DNA of 64,000 nt. Origin: JADGRB01 sp036267635. Its GTDB lineage: Bacteria; Myxococcota_A; Polyangia; Fen-1088. How positions within the stretch are numbered: position 1 is the first letter of the stretch; each line of letters opens with the position of its first letter. This document shows, piece after piece, positions 51,796 to 60,381 of the stretch. Where the stretch lies: positions 9,425-73,424 of the forward strand of contig DATAVR010000094.1 in NCBI GenBank assembly GCA_036267635.1. Reading direction: 5' to 3'. The position numbers were made by a program, and so were the translations under genes. Under the pieces are notes generated by a model, which searched no databases, had not been told where the DNA came from, and saw only the letters and a program-made list of their open reading frames with translations.

Positions 51796-51826
51796 CCCCG
51801 CCAACGATTCGTTGGCGCAGGCGGGG
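51796..51826. other. Strong hairpin without T tract
   Basis: GCCAACGA and TCGTTGGC (51800-51807 and 51809-51816) pair perfectly around one base, and flanking CCCC (51796-51799) and GGGG (51823-51826) can extend the stem with a bulge. No T run follows, so an intrinsic terminator is unlikely. It could be an operator on DNA or a structured leader in RNA. Confidence 0.5.
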
Positions 51827-51838
51827 CAGGTTCGCAAC

Positions 51839-51854
51839 GTGCAATAAATTGCAC
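51839..51854. promoter_or_regulatory. Palindromic operator candidate GTGCAAT-AA-ATTGCAC
   Basis: GTGCAAT and ATTGCAC form a 7-base inverted repeat around AA. Perfect two-fold symmetry and the AT-rich centre are typical of binding sites for dimeric regulators. It lies 80 bases before the LuxR-type gene and might be its own operator. Confidence 0.55.
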
Positions 51855-51934
51855 CGACCTGCGTTGAAACTGTGCGGACGTTGTAACGGATGAACTGACG
51901 CCGTCGGGACTCTTTAGCTTGGGAGGGGCGGGAG

Positions 51935-52465
51935 ATGAGGAATGACCTGCATCGAACGGAGGGGGCCGCACGCGAAACTCGGTTGCCCGAGGGGCTCGCG
52001 ACCTTTGCCGCTTTCGAGACGGCGCTGAGCATGATTCCCCAGCCCACCTTCGTGATCGGCCGGGGTGGCGAGATTCTGCACGCCAACAGGTCGGGGGAGC
52101 AGCTGCTCGTCCGAGAGCGGCTCAACATCGAGCGCTCGTTGATCCAGGCCGCTCGGGGTGAGGCGCAAGAGCTTGCCTGGCGGCTCACCTCCCTCGGGGA
52201 CGCGCTTCGGCCTCCGGGGTTCATCGCCGTCCTCGATCCCGTTTCCCCCCGTGCCGGCGGCCCCCAGCCCGGCGCTTGCGGCTGGAAGCTCACCGCGCGC
52301 CAGGCCGAGGTGCTGGAGCTGGTCGCGCGGGGAGAGACCAACGCGGCGATCGCGACGACACTGGGGATCAAGGAGCGAACCGTCGAATTCCACCTTTCGG
52401 CGCTCTTCGACAAGGCCGGCGTCGACAACCGCGCGACGTTGATCGCGCGGTTGCTGGCGCTCTGA
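51935..52465 (+). CDS. LuxR-type regulator with PAS-like N-terminus
   Basis: A 176-residue transcription regulator. A PAS-like region spans about residues 25-65 (SMIPQPTFVIGRGGEILHAN). The C-terminal LuxR/GerE helix-turn-helix covers about 115-170: LTARQAEVLELVARGETNAA, IATTLGIKERTVEFHLSALF, DKAGVDNRATLIARLLAL. There is no receiver domain or kinase partner nearby, so a small-molecule or redox signal is possible. ATG at 51935 follows GGAG at 51927. The 408-base region upstream contains repeats and palindromes likely to be its operators. Confidence 0.88.
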   Translation: MRNDLHRTEGAARETRLPEGLATFAAFETALSMIPQPTFVIGRGGEILHANRSGEQLLVRERLNIERSLIQAARGEAQELAWRLTSLGDALRPPGFIAVLDPVSPRAGGPQPGACGWKLTARQAEVLELVARGETNAAIATTLGIKERTVEFHLSALFDKAGVDNRATLIARLLAL

Positions 52466-52486
52466 GCCCCAGTGTGACCCGACGCC

Positions 52487-54073
52487 TCAGTTGGTGAAGC
52501 GGAGGTTGTCGAGGATCCAGGTCCGGTTGGTCGGATTGGCGTTGAGCGCGAATCCCCACGAGCAGTCGCTGGCGCCCTGGCGCAGCGTGCTGCTCACCTG
52601 GCTCGGAAGCGGGAACCGCAGCGTGGAGTACGCGTTCTGCGGCTTGCCGGTCAGCTCGACCTGCCCGATGTACTCATTGAACGCGTTCACCGAGGGACAG
52701 GTGAGGTACATCTGCAGCGCCCCCAGGTAGGACTGATTCGGTTGATTGTTGGGGATGAAGAGGTCGACGCTGACCGCGGAGTTCAACGCCAGCCCTGCAG
52801 CAACGAAGGGCACGCTGTTGATCGGCATGTAACCCTGCCCTTGGATTCCCAGCGCGCCGCACCCCTGCGTCACCGGCGAGGTCACCAGTGAAAGGGCGGC
52901 GACGGTCGACGACCACGACTGCGGGTCCTCGAAACCGAACAGCCGATCACGCGGCGAGGCGGTCGAGCAGGCCTTCGTGGCAGGCGTAGAAGGTGTTCCG
53001 GGCATGGTGAACGTGACGCTGATCGGGAGCGGCTTTCCGTTCGGGTCTACGTCCTTGAAGCTGAACGTCCCTGAGAGATTGAGGGTGGTGTTGGAAAGGA
53101 TCATGTCCAGGTCGGTGTCGTTCACCAGGTGGTAGATTTGTGGAACGCCTGCCGCCAAGCCGATGACCTGGAGTTGGAGGTTGCCCGCAGCGATTCCGGT
53201 GTGCGAGGGGTTGTCTGGATCGCCGATCTCGAGGGTGGCCGGAACGCTGTTCGTGACGAGGACGTTCGAGAGCTGAGTCCCCGACACGGCGAGGTCGGCA
53301 ACATTAATGCTCAGGGCGCTCAGTTGACCGCCGCTAAAGGCGGCGGATCCACGGGTGAGCGAGAAGGGGACCGTCATCCCCGAACCGGTGGCCCGACCGA
53401 GCGGCCCCGGCGTCAAATCGTACGCGATGAGCGCGGCCGTCTCGGTGGCGCACTCGGGGTCGCTCGCCAAGATCTTGGTGATGTGCATAACCCCATCACG
53501 GTCGAGGGGATTGGGCTTGACGGCGTCGACCGCGCTGGCGGTCGTGAGGTCGTAGCAGTTTCCGGGAGGTGCGGGATTCGCGTGGGAATCGTCGGTGATC
53601 GAGTTGCAGACGCTGCCGACACCCTCCGGGCACCTGTGTTGATGAACCTGGAACGCGACGCTCGCCCTGCCGGCGGTGCTCTTGCCCAGGGGATGGCAGG
53701 TCCCGACCACCGGCAGGTTGTTGGGGTTCAGGGTCCCCGTCGAGGTGCACGGCATGGGATAGGGATAGTTCGCCTGCGGATTGGAGGTCGCCGCGTTACA
53801 GAAGACGGCACAGGCCGCGTCCATGGTGCTCTGGCTGCCGTCTGTCGCGCACACGGTCCCGATGACCGGGGGAGGCGGCGTCGCGAAAGTCATGCATTGG
53901 GGTCCGTTGGCGCCGAGCGTTTCCGCGATGCATTCCTGGCGAACGACCGTGCAGTCCACGACCGTCGTGGTATCCGGCGCTACCATCCCCCGGTTTGCGC
54001 ATCCGCCGGTGGACAGGGTTAGAAAGCCAATTGACAGGGTGCTCGAAACCAAACGGCCAAAGCGTTTTCTCAT
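52487..54073 (-). CDS. Large lipoprotein of unknown function
   Basis: A 528-residue lipoprotein; ATG at 54073 follows AGGAG. The signal peptide ends in STGGC. The Cys-rich N-terminal part (VVDCTVVRQECIAETLG; AACAVFCNAATSN) is followed by a beta-rich central part. The C-terminal part (FGFEDPQSWSST; SYLGALQMYLTCPSVNAFNE; TWILDNLRFTN) resembles carbohydrate-binding jelly-roll domains. No catalytic motif is visible. It is convergent with the LuxR-type gene and divergent from the HExxH lipoprotein gene. Confidence 0.78.
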   Translation of the reverse strand: MRKRFGRLVSSTLSIGFLTLSTGGCANRGMVAPDTTTVVDCTVVRQECIAETLGANGPQCMTFATPPPPVIGTVCATDGSQSTMDAACAVFCNAATSNPQANYPYPMPCTSTGTLNPNNLPVVGTCHPLGKSTAGRASVAFQVHQHRCPEGVGSVCNSITDDSHANPAPPGNCYDLTTASAVDAVKPNPLDRDGVMHITKILASDPECATETAALIAYDLTPGPLGRATGSGMTVPFSLTRGSAAFSGGQLSALSINVADLAVSGTQLSNVLVTNSVPATLEIGDPDNPSHTGIAAGNLQLQVIGLAAGVPQIYHLVNDTDLDMILSNTTLNLSGTFSFKDVDPNGKPLPISVTFTMPGTPSTPATKACSTASPRDRLFGFEDPQSWSSTVAALSLVTSPVTQGCGALGIQGQGYMPINSVPFVAAGLALNSAVSVDLFIPNNQPNQSYLGALQMYLTCPSVNAFNEYIGQVELTGKPQNAYSTLRFPLPSQVSSTLRQGASDCSWGFALNANPTNRTWILDNLRFTN

Positions 54074-54229
54074 CTCGACTCTCCTCGCTGGACGACCTTC
54101 GACAACACAAACACCTCACTCGAGGTCCGCCCAGGCTCCCAATCAACGTCGGGTCTGTAAACTGAGGGAAACCACAGGTCGGTCGGTGAGCCGCCACTCG
54201 ACATTAGGTGCTACGATCGCGCCCGCACC

Positions 54230-55555
54230 ATGGGCAGCGGGCCATCGATCGACGGTTGGTTCGTGCGGTTGGGACTGATCTTGGCGGCGCTCGTGGGGTG
54301 TGGCCGGGCGACCCCTCCCGGAGCGCTGGTCGGCGAGACGGAACACTTTCGCTTGTTCGTCGATCCCGACGCGAACGTTCCGGCCGGGCTGGATGGCATG
54401 AACGGCCTCGTGGCCCTCGAGACCGAGTGGGCCGACGTCCACACAATGCTGCAGATGCCCGACGGGAAGATCACCTACTACTGGCTCTCGCAGGGGCACA
54501 TTGGCGCGGCGTGCGGAGAGGCGGACGAAGGGGCCTGTCTCTGGGAGCAGAGCCTCGAGATCGATTCGCCTATGCTTCCCAACCCCCACGAGCTCAACCA
54601 CGCGTACATGTATTTGCGCGAGCAGCGCAAACCGGTCCCGTTCCTCGCGGAAGGGATCGCCGAGGCGATCGCCTGCGGTGACGACCAGCCGATGTACCCG
54701 CCCGACGTTCCCTGGCAGGGGATCGTCGGCCAGCTCGAGTCGTCTTCAGATCAGGTCTATATCCAGGGCGGGATCTTCGTTCGGTATCTCATCCGCACCT
54801 ACGGGATCGATGCCTTCCTGCGCTACTACGAGCAGTCTCCCGAGCAGCGCGATCCGGCGCTGTTCGCCGCCAACTTCCAGAGCTTCTGGGGCACGACGCT
54901 GGACGACGCATGGACCGCCATCCACGTACTGCCGCCGGGTGTCGTCCCTGCGGCGGCGTACGAGACCAAGATCTGCCCCTGCTCGCTGCCGCCGCTCGAT
55001 CCGGCTGGTCCGGTCACGAACGATCCGGCCCGGGCCCCATATTGGCCTTTGCCCAATCCGGCGGGCGGGACGCTGGCCCTCTATGGAGGCCCCAGCGAGC
55101 GGGTTCAGATCAAAGACTGCGCCGGCGTCCGTCCCGAGTTGATCGGGCAATCCGTGCTGGCGCGCCTCGATGGCACCGATCGGCGGTACGTGTTGCCTCC
55201 CCTGCAAAGCGCTACCGTCGACGCTTATGTTGCCGACGACTGCGCGAGCGCAGCGCCCTTTGTCCTCTCTCCTCTGGACAACACAGGCTATCTGACAGTC
55301 GCGGTCCCGAATCCCGCCGACGCTGCCACGGTCTATGTCAACCTGGCGTCCAGCTTCTCGGGCGTCTTGTACGGTGGTCTCGACGAGATCTGCGGCACCT
55401 GCGGATTCGATCAAGGGGCCTGTCAGCCCCTCGCTCCGACGGCGAGACCCGGCGTGCAAGGCCCCCTCTACGGCACAGTGACGCTTTATCGAAGCGTCAC
55501 CGTGCCGACGGACGTCGTGTCGGACGAAATCGACATCGAGAACGCCGGCCTTTGA
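54230..55555 (+). CDS. HExxH metallopeptidase-like lipoprotein
   Basis: A 441-residue lipoprotein (lipobox LVGC). The peptidase-like part has LPNPHELNHAYMYLREQ with the zinc-binding HExxH, then PFLAEGIAEAIACG with a downstream Glu that would be the third ligand of a gluzincin. The C-terminal part is beta-rich. ATG at 54230. Its stop overlaps a TTG start of the next gene (TTGA), so it is coupled to an outer-membrane barrel protein. Probably acts on peptides or proteins outside the cell; substrate unknown. Confidence 0.78.
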   Translation: MGSGPSIDGWFVRLGLILAALVGCGRATPPGALVGETEHFRLFVDPDANVPAGLDGMNGLVALETEWADVHTMLQMPDGKITYYWLSQGHIGAACGEADEGACLWEQSLEIDSPMLPNPHELNHAYMYLREQRKPVPFLAEGIAEAIACGDDQPMYPPDVPWQGIVGQLESSSDQVYIQGGIFVRYLIRTYGIDAFLRYYEQSPEQRDPALFAANFQSFWGTTLDDAWTAIHVLPPGVVPAAAYETKICPCSLPPLDPAGPVTNDPARAPYWPLPNPAGGTLALYGGPSERVQIKDCAGVRPELIGQSVLARLDGTDRRYVLPPLQSATVDAYVADDCASAAPFVLSPLDNTGYLTVAVPNPADAATVYVNLASSFSGVLYGGLDEICGTCGFDQGACQPLAPTARPGVQGPLYGTVTLYRSVTVPTDVVSDEIDIENAGL

Positions 55556-56202
55556 TCGGCTGGCCTTCAATCGTCCGAGGGCGGACGCTGGTGGTTGTGG
55601 CGTTGGCGCTCGGCGCGGCAGCGTCGAGCGCGCGGCCCGGGCACGCGGCGGGGGAGTCTCCCGCCGAGCGGCCGCTCTTCCTCAGCCTCGCGGTCGGGCC
55701 GGCGTTCGGCTACGAGAGCCGGAGCTTCGACGGCGGGAGCCCCGGGGCCAGCTACACGGGGTGGGCGCCGGCGCTGGACCTGGCGGTCGGCCGCCGGGTG
55801 AGGCGGGGGCTGGTGATCGCCGGCGATCTCCAGCTGGCGATGATCGTCAACCGCACCGAGAGCTACCTCGGCGGCTCGTACCCGCTCACCGATACGCTCC
55901 ACTTCGTCGACACGCTGGGCGCGCTCGTCGACTACACGCCGTGGTCGCATCCGCGGGTTCACTTCGGCGGCGGGCTTGGCCTCATGGCCGCGACCGACGT
56001 CGACACGCACATGGGGAGCACCGACACGAATTGGGGCTGGGCGCTCTCGGCGCACGCCGGGATCCGCAGGCGCCTGGCCCGCGGTTGGTCGATCGGCGTC
56101 ATGGGCCGCCTGACGCTCTATCGATTCACGTCCGACACGCCGCCGCCGTCCGCGACGTCGCTCGGGCTCCTGCCGGTGCTGCTGGTGACGTTCACCCGAT
56201 AG
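55552..56202 (+). CDS. Outer-membrane beta-barrel protein
   Basis: A 216-residue exported protein. TTG at 55552 overlaps the previous stop; the signal peptide (RGRTLVVVALALGAAASSAR) ends around HAA. The mature part has alternating polar and hydrophobic residues with many Gly and aromatics (LFLSLAVGPAFGYESRSFDG; VHFGGGLGLMAATDVDTHMG; GLLPVLLVTFTR), the pattern of a small outer-membrane barrel, including a hydrophobic-aromatic end. No family assigned. Confidence 0.78.
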   Translation: MIGWPSIVRGRTLVVVALALGAAASSARPGHAAGESPAERPLFLSLAVGPAFGYESRSFDGGSPGASYTGWAPALDLAVGRRVRRGLVIAGDLQLAMIVNRTESYLGGSYPLTDTLHFVDTLGALVDYTPWSHPRVHFGGGLGLMAATDVDTHMGSTDTNWGWALSAHAGIRRRLARGWSIGVMGRLTLYRFTSDTPPPSATSLGLLPVLLVTFTR

Positions 56203-56283
56203 GTCGCAGGCGATGTAGGTCGGTGTGACCTGTGGATAGATCTCAAATATTGACCAGGTCCGCCGATATGGCTCCGAAAGAAC

Positions 56284-57597
56284 ATGGCTTTCGGCGCCGT
56301 CACGCTCTCCCTGGTCCTGGTCGCGGCTGACCTCTCTTCAGGCGCAGCGCCGCCGTCGGAGCCGTCCGCGCCGTCGTTCGAGATGCCGCGGGCCGGGCAA
56401 CGGCAGCGGCGCGGGACCGGCCCCGAGCGGCGCGGAATTCACGAGCTGGAGGATCCCGCCGGCTGGCCGGCCGAGCCGCCCGCAGAGACCGGGCCGCTCG
56501 ACGCCGCGCGCTTCGACGCCGCGGTGGAGAAGGTCTGCGGCGAAGTCGCGCCCGACGCCGGGTTGCCGGCGGTCGCGCAGATCGTCCGCGCGGTCAGCGC
56601 CGAGACCGGGGCCGATCCGTTCCTCGTCGCCGCGCTCGCCTACCGGACCAGCCGCTGCCGGCCGTCGTCGAGCGGCGTGGCGGGGATCGGTCTGCTCGGC
56701 ATCCAGCCGGCGATGTTCGGGCCGGGCGCGCCGCTGCCGTTTCCGCGCGCCGACCTCGATCGGGAGGCGCTGCTCGATCCGGCGCACAACCTGCGGGTGG
56801 GGATCGCGCTCCTCAAGATGTGGGAGGCCGACCACGCCGAGATCGATCGCGCGCTCGGCAGCACGCCGCATCGCACGGCGCTGGCGCACTTTTTTTGGGG
56901 CGACCGCGTCTGGGGGACCACCGTCGAGGATCGCACGCTCACCGCGCGTCGCCGGCTGATGGAGGCCTACGCCAATCCGCCGCCGACCTTCCGGGGCTCG
57001 TCGCTGAGCCTGACCATCGTTTCGCCGCTCGAGGGCGGGACGCGGCTCGGGACCAGCGGCCTCGGCGCCGATCGCGACGACGGCGCGCGCGCGCACCGAG
57101 GACTCGACATCGACGCCACGGTCGGCGAGCCGGTGCGCGCCGTCGCCGACGGCGTCGTTCAGTTCGCCGGCGTCGACCTGACCGGCGACCACCCGGCGCT
57201 GGGCCTCTTTCCCCGGCAGATCCGCCGCTGGCGCAACCGGACGGCCAGCATGGGGCCGGGCGGGTTCTTCGTGCGCGTCATGCACGCCGACGGGATCCGC
57301 AGCGGCTACTTCCACCTCACCAGCTTCCGCGTGGTCGCGGGGCAGACGGTTCACGCCGGCGAGATCATCGGCACCGTCGGGCGCTCGGGCGTCAAGGTCT
57401 CGGGGAGCCACCTGCACTTCGAGGTTCACCAGAACGGCGAGCTCAAGGACCCGGTGCGCTTCCTCTCGGCGTTCGTGCTGCCGCCCGATCGCACGATCAC
57501 CAACCAGCTGGCCATGGGCGAGAAGCGCCTCCGCCTGGCCCGTCTGGCCCGCCAGAAACGTCAGGCGCGTCTCGCCGCGCAGCGCCGGCTCGGCTGA
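56284..57597 (+). CDS. Degenerate lytic-transglycosylase / M23 endopeptidase fusion
   Basis: A 437-residue cell-wall protein. The signal-like N-terminus is followed by an SLT-type lytic transglycosylase fold (LVAALAYRTSRCRPSSSGVAG, LGIQPAMF, LRVGIALLKMW). The usual catalytic Glu of the VESxFNP motif is missing (YRTSRCRP), so this domain is probably inactive or binds only. The C-terminal LytM/M23 domain is complete: HRGLDIDATVGEPV (zinc His and Asp) and SGSHLHFEVHQNG (HxH). It should therefore cut peptidoglycan cross-links. ATG at 56284. The basic C-terminal tail (RLARLARQKRQARLAAQRR) may bind the wall or nucleic acid. Confidence 0.88.
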   Translation: MAFGAVTLSLVLVAADLSSGAAPPSEPSAPSFEMPRAGQRQRRGTGPERRGIHELEDPAGWPAEPPAETGPLDAARFDAAVEKVCGEVAPDAGLPAVAQIVRAVSAETGADPFLVAALAYRTSRCRPSSSGVAGIGLLGIQPAMFGPGAPLPFPRADLDREALLDPAHNLRVGIALLKMWEADHAEIDRALGSTPHRTALAHFFWGDRVWGTTVEDRTLTARRRLMEAYANPPPTFRGSSLSLTIVSPLEGGTRLGTSGLGADRDDGARAHRGLDIDATVGEPVRAVADGVVQFAGVDLTGDHPALGLFPRQIRRWRNRTASMGPGGFFVRVMHADGIRSGYFHLTSFRVVAGQTVHAGEIIGTVGRSGVKVSGSHLHFEVHQNGELKDPVRFLSAFVLPPDRTITNQLAMGEKRLRLARLARQKRQARLAAQRRLG

Positions 57598-57611
57598 GCG
57601 CCGCGCGACCG

Positions 57612-58829
57612 TCAGCGCGGGCAGTTGAGGACGCGCAGCTTCCCGCTTCCCGGCTCGATCAGCGGAGCGAGGATCTTCTCGTCGTAGGTCCCGGCGCGGT
57701 GGAGCGTGGCCACGATGAGGCTCATCTCGCTGTGCGCCAGCTCGCTCTGCGGATCGAACTCCAGCGAGTGGGCGTAGGCGCGGTACGAATCGACCAGCTT
57801 GCCGCGATCGAAGAGGATGTAGCCGCGCTTGCGCCAGAGCATCGCCGCGTGGCAGGGGGAGTCGGCGAGCTCGAGCGCGATCTCCAGCTGGGCGTCGGCT
57901 TCGTCGAGCCGCTTCTCCATGATGAGCGTCTGCACCAGCTCGCCGCGCACGTTCGCGTTGCCGGGCGACAGCGCGACCGCGCGCCGCAGCAGCTTGTCGG
58001 CGCTGCCGAGATCACCGCGGTCGACCGCGCAGAACCCGGCGTCGAACAGCAGCTCCACCACCGTCGGTGAGGCGAAGACGACGCCGTCGCGGCGTGCCCG
58101 CGGATCGCCCGCCACCCGCGAGAGCGCCGGCAGCACCTGCTCGGGCCGCGGCACCGACAGCGCCAGCTGGCCGAGGCCGCGCTCCTCGCGATCCCAGTCG
58201 GCGACGGCGCGCTCGAGGGCCGGCTGCAGGTTCGCGCAAGGGGTGCGCGCCGGATTGATCTGGTCCGAGGTGGGGAGGTGAAGACCGGGCGTCGGCCCCC
58301 GCTTCATCTCGAGCGAGACGCGCGTGACGGGCTCGTGATCCTTGGGGAGGTGAACCGCCGCCCAGCTCTTCCACCCGGTGAAGTTGAGCGCGGCCAGGTG
58401 GTCGGGCGAGATCGTCCATCCGGGGCGGGTCAGGAAAGCCAGCACGTATTCGGCCATGAACCCGGCGTCGCGCACGTCGGCCAGCGTGTCGAGATAAGGG
58501 TCGTGGAGGTGATTCTGGACGCGATCCGTTTTCCAGCCGTCGGCCAGGAGGAGACGCGCCGAGAGCTCGCCCGCGAAGTCGTCGTGCCCGGCCTTGTCCG
58601 CGGCGACGGCCAGCGCCATGCCGTAGGCCGACCAGAGCCCGATGAGCTCGGGCGGACCGATGCCGACGTCAACGGTGATATCGCCGCTGGCGCGCGCCGC
58701 GTCCGTGCGCGCCGTCGGTGCCGCGGCGGGCGTCGGCGCGGGGGCGACGCCCGCGTGCCCGCAACCCGCCAGCGCGGCCAGGGTGACGCTCAAGGAGTAG
58801 GCGATCCGCCTGCGCACGCTCCCCATCAT
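57612..58829 (-). CDS. TPR lipoprotein
   Basis: A 405-residue lipoprotein (lipobox LAGC) with a C-terminal TPR region (VVELLFDAGFCAVDRGDLGS, ADKLLRRAVALSPGNANVRG, KRLDEADAQLEIALELADSP, AYAHSLEFDPQSELAHSEMS). The middle part (GDITVDVGIGPPELIGLWSA; DGWKTDRVQNHLHDPYLDTL) is not recognised. ATG at 58829 or 58826. It is the last gene of a minus-strand group downstream of the Cys-rich lipoprotein gene, from which it is separated by 19 bases. Confidence 0.8.
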   Translation of the reverse strand: MMGSVRRRIAYSLSVTLAALAGCGHAGVAPAPTPAAAPTARTDAARASGDITVDVGIGPPELIGLWSAYGMALAVAADKAGHDDFAGELSARLLLADGWKTDRVQNHLHDPYLDTLADVRDAGFMAEYVLAFLTRPGWTISPDHLAALNFTGWKSWAAVHLPKDHEPVTRVSLEMKRGPTPGLHLPTSDQINPARTPCANLQPALERAVADWDREERGLGQLALSVPRPEQVLPALSRVAGDPRARRDGVVFASPTVVELLFDAGFCAVDRGDLGSADKLLRRAVALSPGNANVRGELVQTLIMEKRLDEADAQLEIALELADSPCHAAMLWRKRGYILFDRGKLVDSYRAYAHSLEFDPQSELAHSEMSLIVATLHRAGTYDEKILAPLIEPGSGKLRVLNCPR

Positions 58830-58848
58830 AGAGCGGGCGCCGCGAAAG

Positions 58849-60240
58849 CTACATGCACATGGCGTTCGCGCCGGCGCCCATGCAGGCGCCGGTCGTGCAC
58901 ATCCGGCCGGCGCAACAGGCCTGGCCGGTCTCTCCGCACGCCTGGCAGGTCCGCGCGCCGCCGGGGCCACCAGCGCCGCCGCCGGCCCCACCCGCGCCGG
59001 CCGCGGTGGCGCATCTGAACCCGGTGTCGCAGGTGCCGAGCACGGCGCCACCCCCACCACAGCAGGCTTGATCGGCTCCGCCGCAGGCGGTGCACATCGC
59101 GGTGCCGCCGCCCGCTCCGCCGCCGCCGCCGGCCGGCATCGTGCACTGACCGCCGGTTTGACAGATGTTGCCCGGGCAGCAGGCGGACCCGGTCGCGCCG
59201 CAGCTCATGCAGGTCCGCGGCATCCCCATCCCCGGGTTCGCGCAGGCGAGACCACCGTTGCAGCTGTTGCCCGTGCAGCAGACGTCGCCGCTCCCGCCGC
59301 ACGGCTCGCAGGTCATCGCTCCGCCACCGGCGGTCGGGGCCTGGCACGAAAAGCCCGCCTCGCAGGCATCGGCGCCGGCACCGCTGCAGCAGAGCGCGCC
59401 CGACGTCCCGCAGCTGATGCACATCTGCGTGGTCGTGTCACAGCGGGTATTGGGGGCCGTGCAGGCGGCGCCGCCGGCGCCCCCAGTGCAACAGACTTCG
59501 TTGAGCCCGCCACAGCTGGTGCCGCCCGTCCCTCCGGTCGGGGTGCAGGAGCCACCCGAGCAGGTCCCCTCGCCGCCACCACAGGTCGTGCCGGAGCTGA
59601 CGCAGTTCCCGCGCAGGCAGCAACCACCGGTGTCGCACACGTTGGCTGCGCAGCACGCTTCGCCGGAGCCTCCGCAGCTCGGCGCCGGCGCGCCGGCGGC
59701 CCCGGTCGCACCCGTTGTTCCTGCATTGCCCGTTGCGCCGGCCGCTCCATGACCAGCGGCGCCGCCTGCGCCGCCGGCTGTCCCGCCCGCCCCCGTCTTT
59801 CCGCCGGCACCGGCGCTGCCGCCCGAAGTCCCGGCGCTGCCGCCCGAAGTCCCGGCGCTGCCGCCCGAAGCACCGGCGTTGCCGCCCGAAGCACCGGCGC
59901 TGCCGCCCGAAGCACCGGCGTTGCCGCCCGAAGCACCGGCGTTGCCGCCCGAAGCACCGGCATTGCCGCCCGAAGCACCGGCGTTGCCGCCCGAAGCACC
60001 GGCATTGCCGCCCGAAGCACCGGCGTTGCCCGAGCTGCCACCCTTGCCCGTCTCGCCTGCGGTGCCCGAGGCGCCAGCGCTGCCTGTGGCGCCGCCCTTG
60101 CCGGTCGCACCAGCAGATCCACCTTCGCCGCCCGTTCCCGTCGTGGAGCCGCCTCCGCCTCCGCAACCGTGAATCCCGACGACGAACGCGCCCACGAGCG
60201 CCACGCAGAACACCGACGTCAGCCGATCAGTGCGCACCAT
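58849..60240 (-). CDS. Cys-rich lipoprotein with Gly/Ala/Ser minisatellite stalk
   Basis: A 463-residue lipoprotein; ATG at 60240 follows GGAGGG. The lipobox (GIHGC) is followed by a stalk with ten units of NAGASGG or close variants, then Cys-rich modules with paired Cys (SGEACCAANVCDTGGCCLRG; NEVCCTGGAGG; GDVCCTGNSCNGGLACANPG; SACCPGNICQTGGQC; QACCGGGG). These modules differ from those of the 18-25 kb paralogues (CC pairs) but the stalk design is the same. Surface protein; function unknown. Confidence 0.85.
   Translation of the reverse strand: MVRTDRLTSVFCVALVGAFVVGIHGCGGGGGSTTGTGGEGGSAGATGKGGATGSAGASGTAGETGKGGSSGNAGASGGNAGASGGNAGASGGNAGASGGNAGASGGNAGASGGSAGASGGNAGASGGSAGTSGGSAGTSGGSAGAGGKTGAGGTAGGAGGAAGHGAAGATGNAGTTGATGAAGAPAPSCGGSGEACCAANVCDTGGCCLRGNCVSSGTTCGGGEGTCSGGSCTPTGGTGGTSCGGLNEVCCTGGAGGAACTAPNTRCDTTTQMCISCGTSGALCCSGAGADACEAGFSCQAPTAGGGAMTCEPCGGSGDVCCTGNSCNGGLACANPGMGMPRTCMSCGATGSACCPGNICQTGGQCTMPAGGGGGAGGGTAMCTACGGADQACCGGGGAVLGTCDTGFRCATAAGAGGAGGGAGGPGGARTCQACGETGQACCAGRMCTTGACMGAGANAMCM
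59818..60027. repeat. 21-base minisatellite, ten units
   Basis: Ten tandem 21-base units (plus-strand consensus GCCGCCCGAAGCACCGGCGTT), with variation mainly at two or three bases. They encode NAGASGG repeats on the minus strand. The unit is a multiple of three, so unit gain or loss would change stalk length without a frameshift. Confidence 0.9.
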
Positions 60241-60381
60241 CGAAATCCCTCCACGCCAAAAGAACAGACCGAGAACGCGGCCGAGAACAGGGCCGAACAG
60301 CCGGACTAGAGCCGATCCGGCGCAAGCTGTCACGAATAAAAGGCAACCAACAAATAGGTCGAGAACCCGTGGTATTGGCGC

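Larger units (their letters stand above)
51527..51934. promoter_or_regulatory. 408-base non-coding region with repeats and palindromes
   Basis: No convincing gene is seen here. The region holds an 8-base repeat array (51617-51661), a strong hairpin (51796-51826) and a perfect palindrome (51839-51854), all upstream of the LuxR-type gene. The 63-codon frame across the repeats is made of them and is not believed to be a gene. It is probably a control region of the regulator at 51935; part may also end transcription from 50261. Confidence 0.55.

Noticed and set aside
59818..60027. Direct repeats considered as a CRISPR array
   Set aside because: The 21-base units are contiguous with no unique spacers, are within a coding frame and there are no cas genes.
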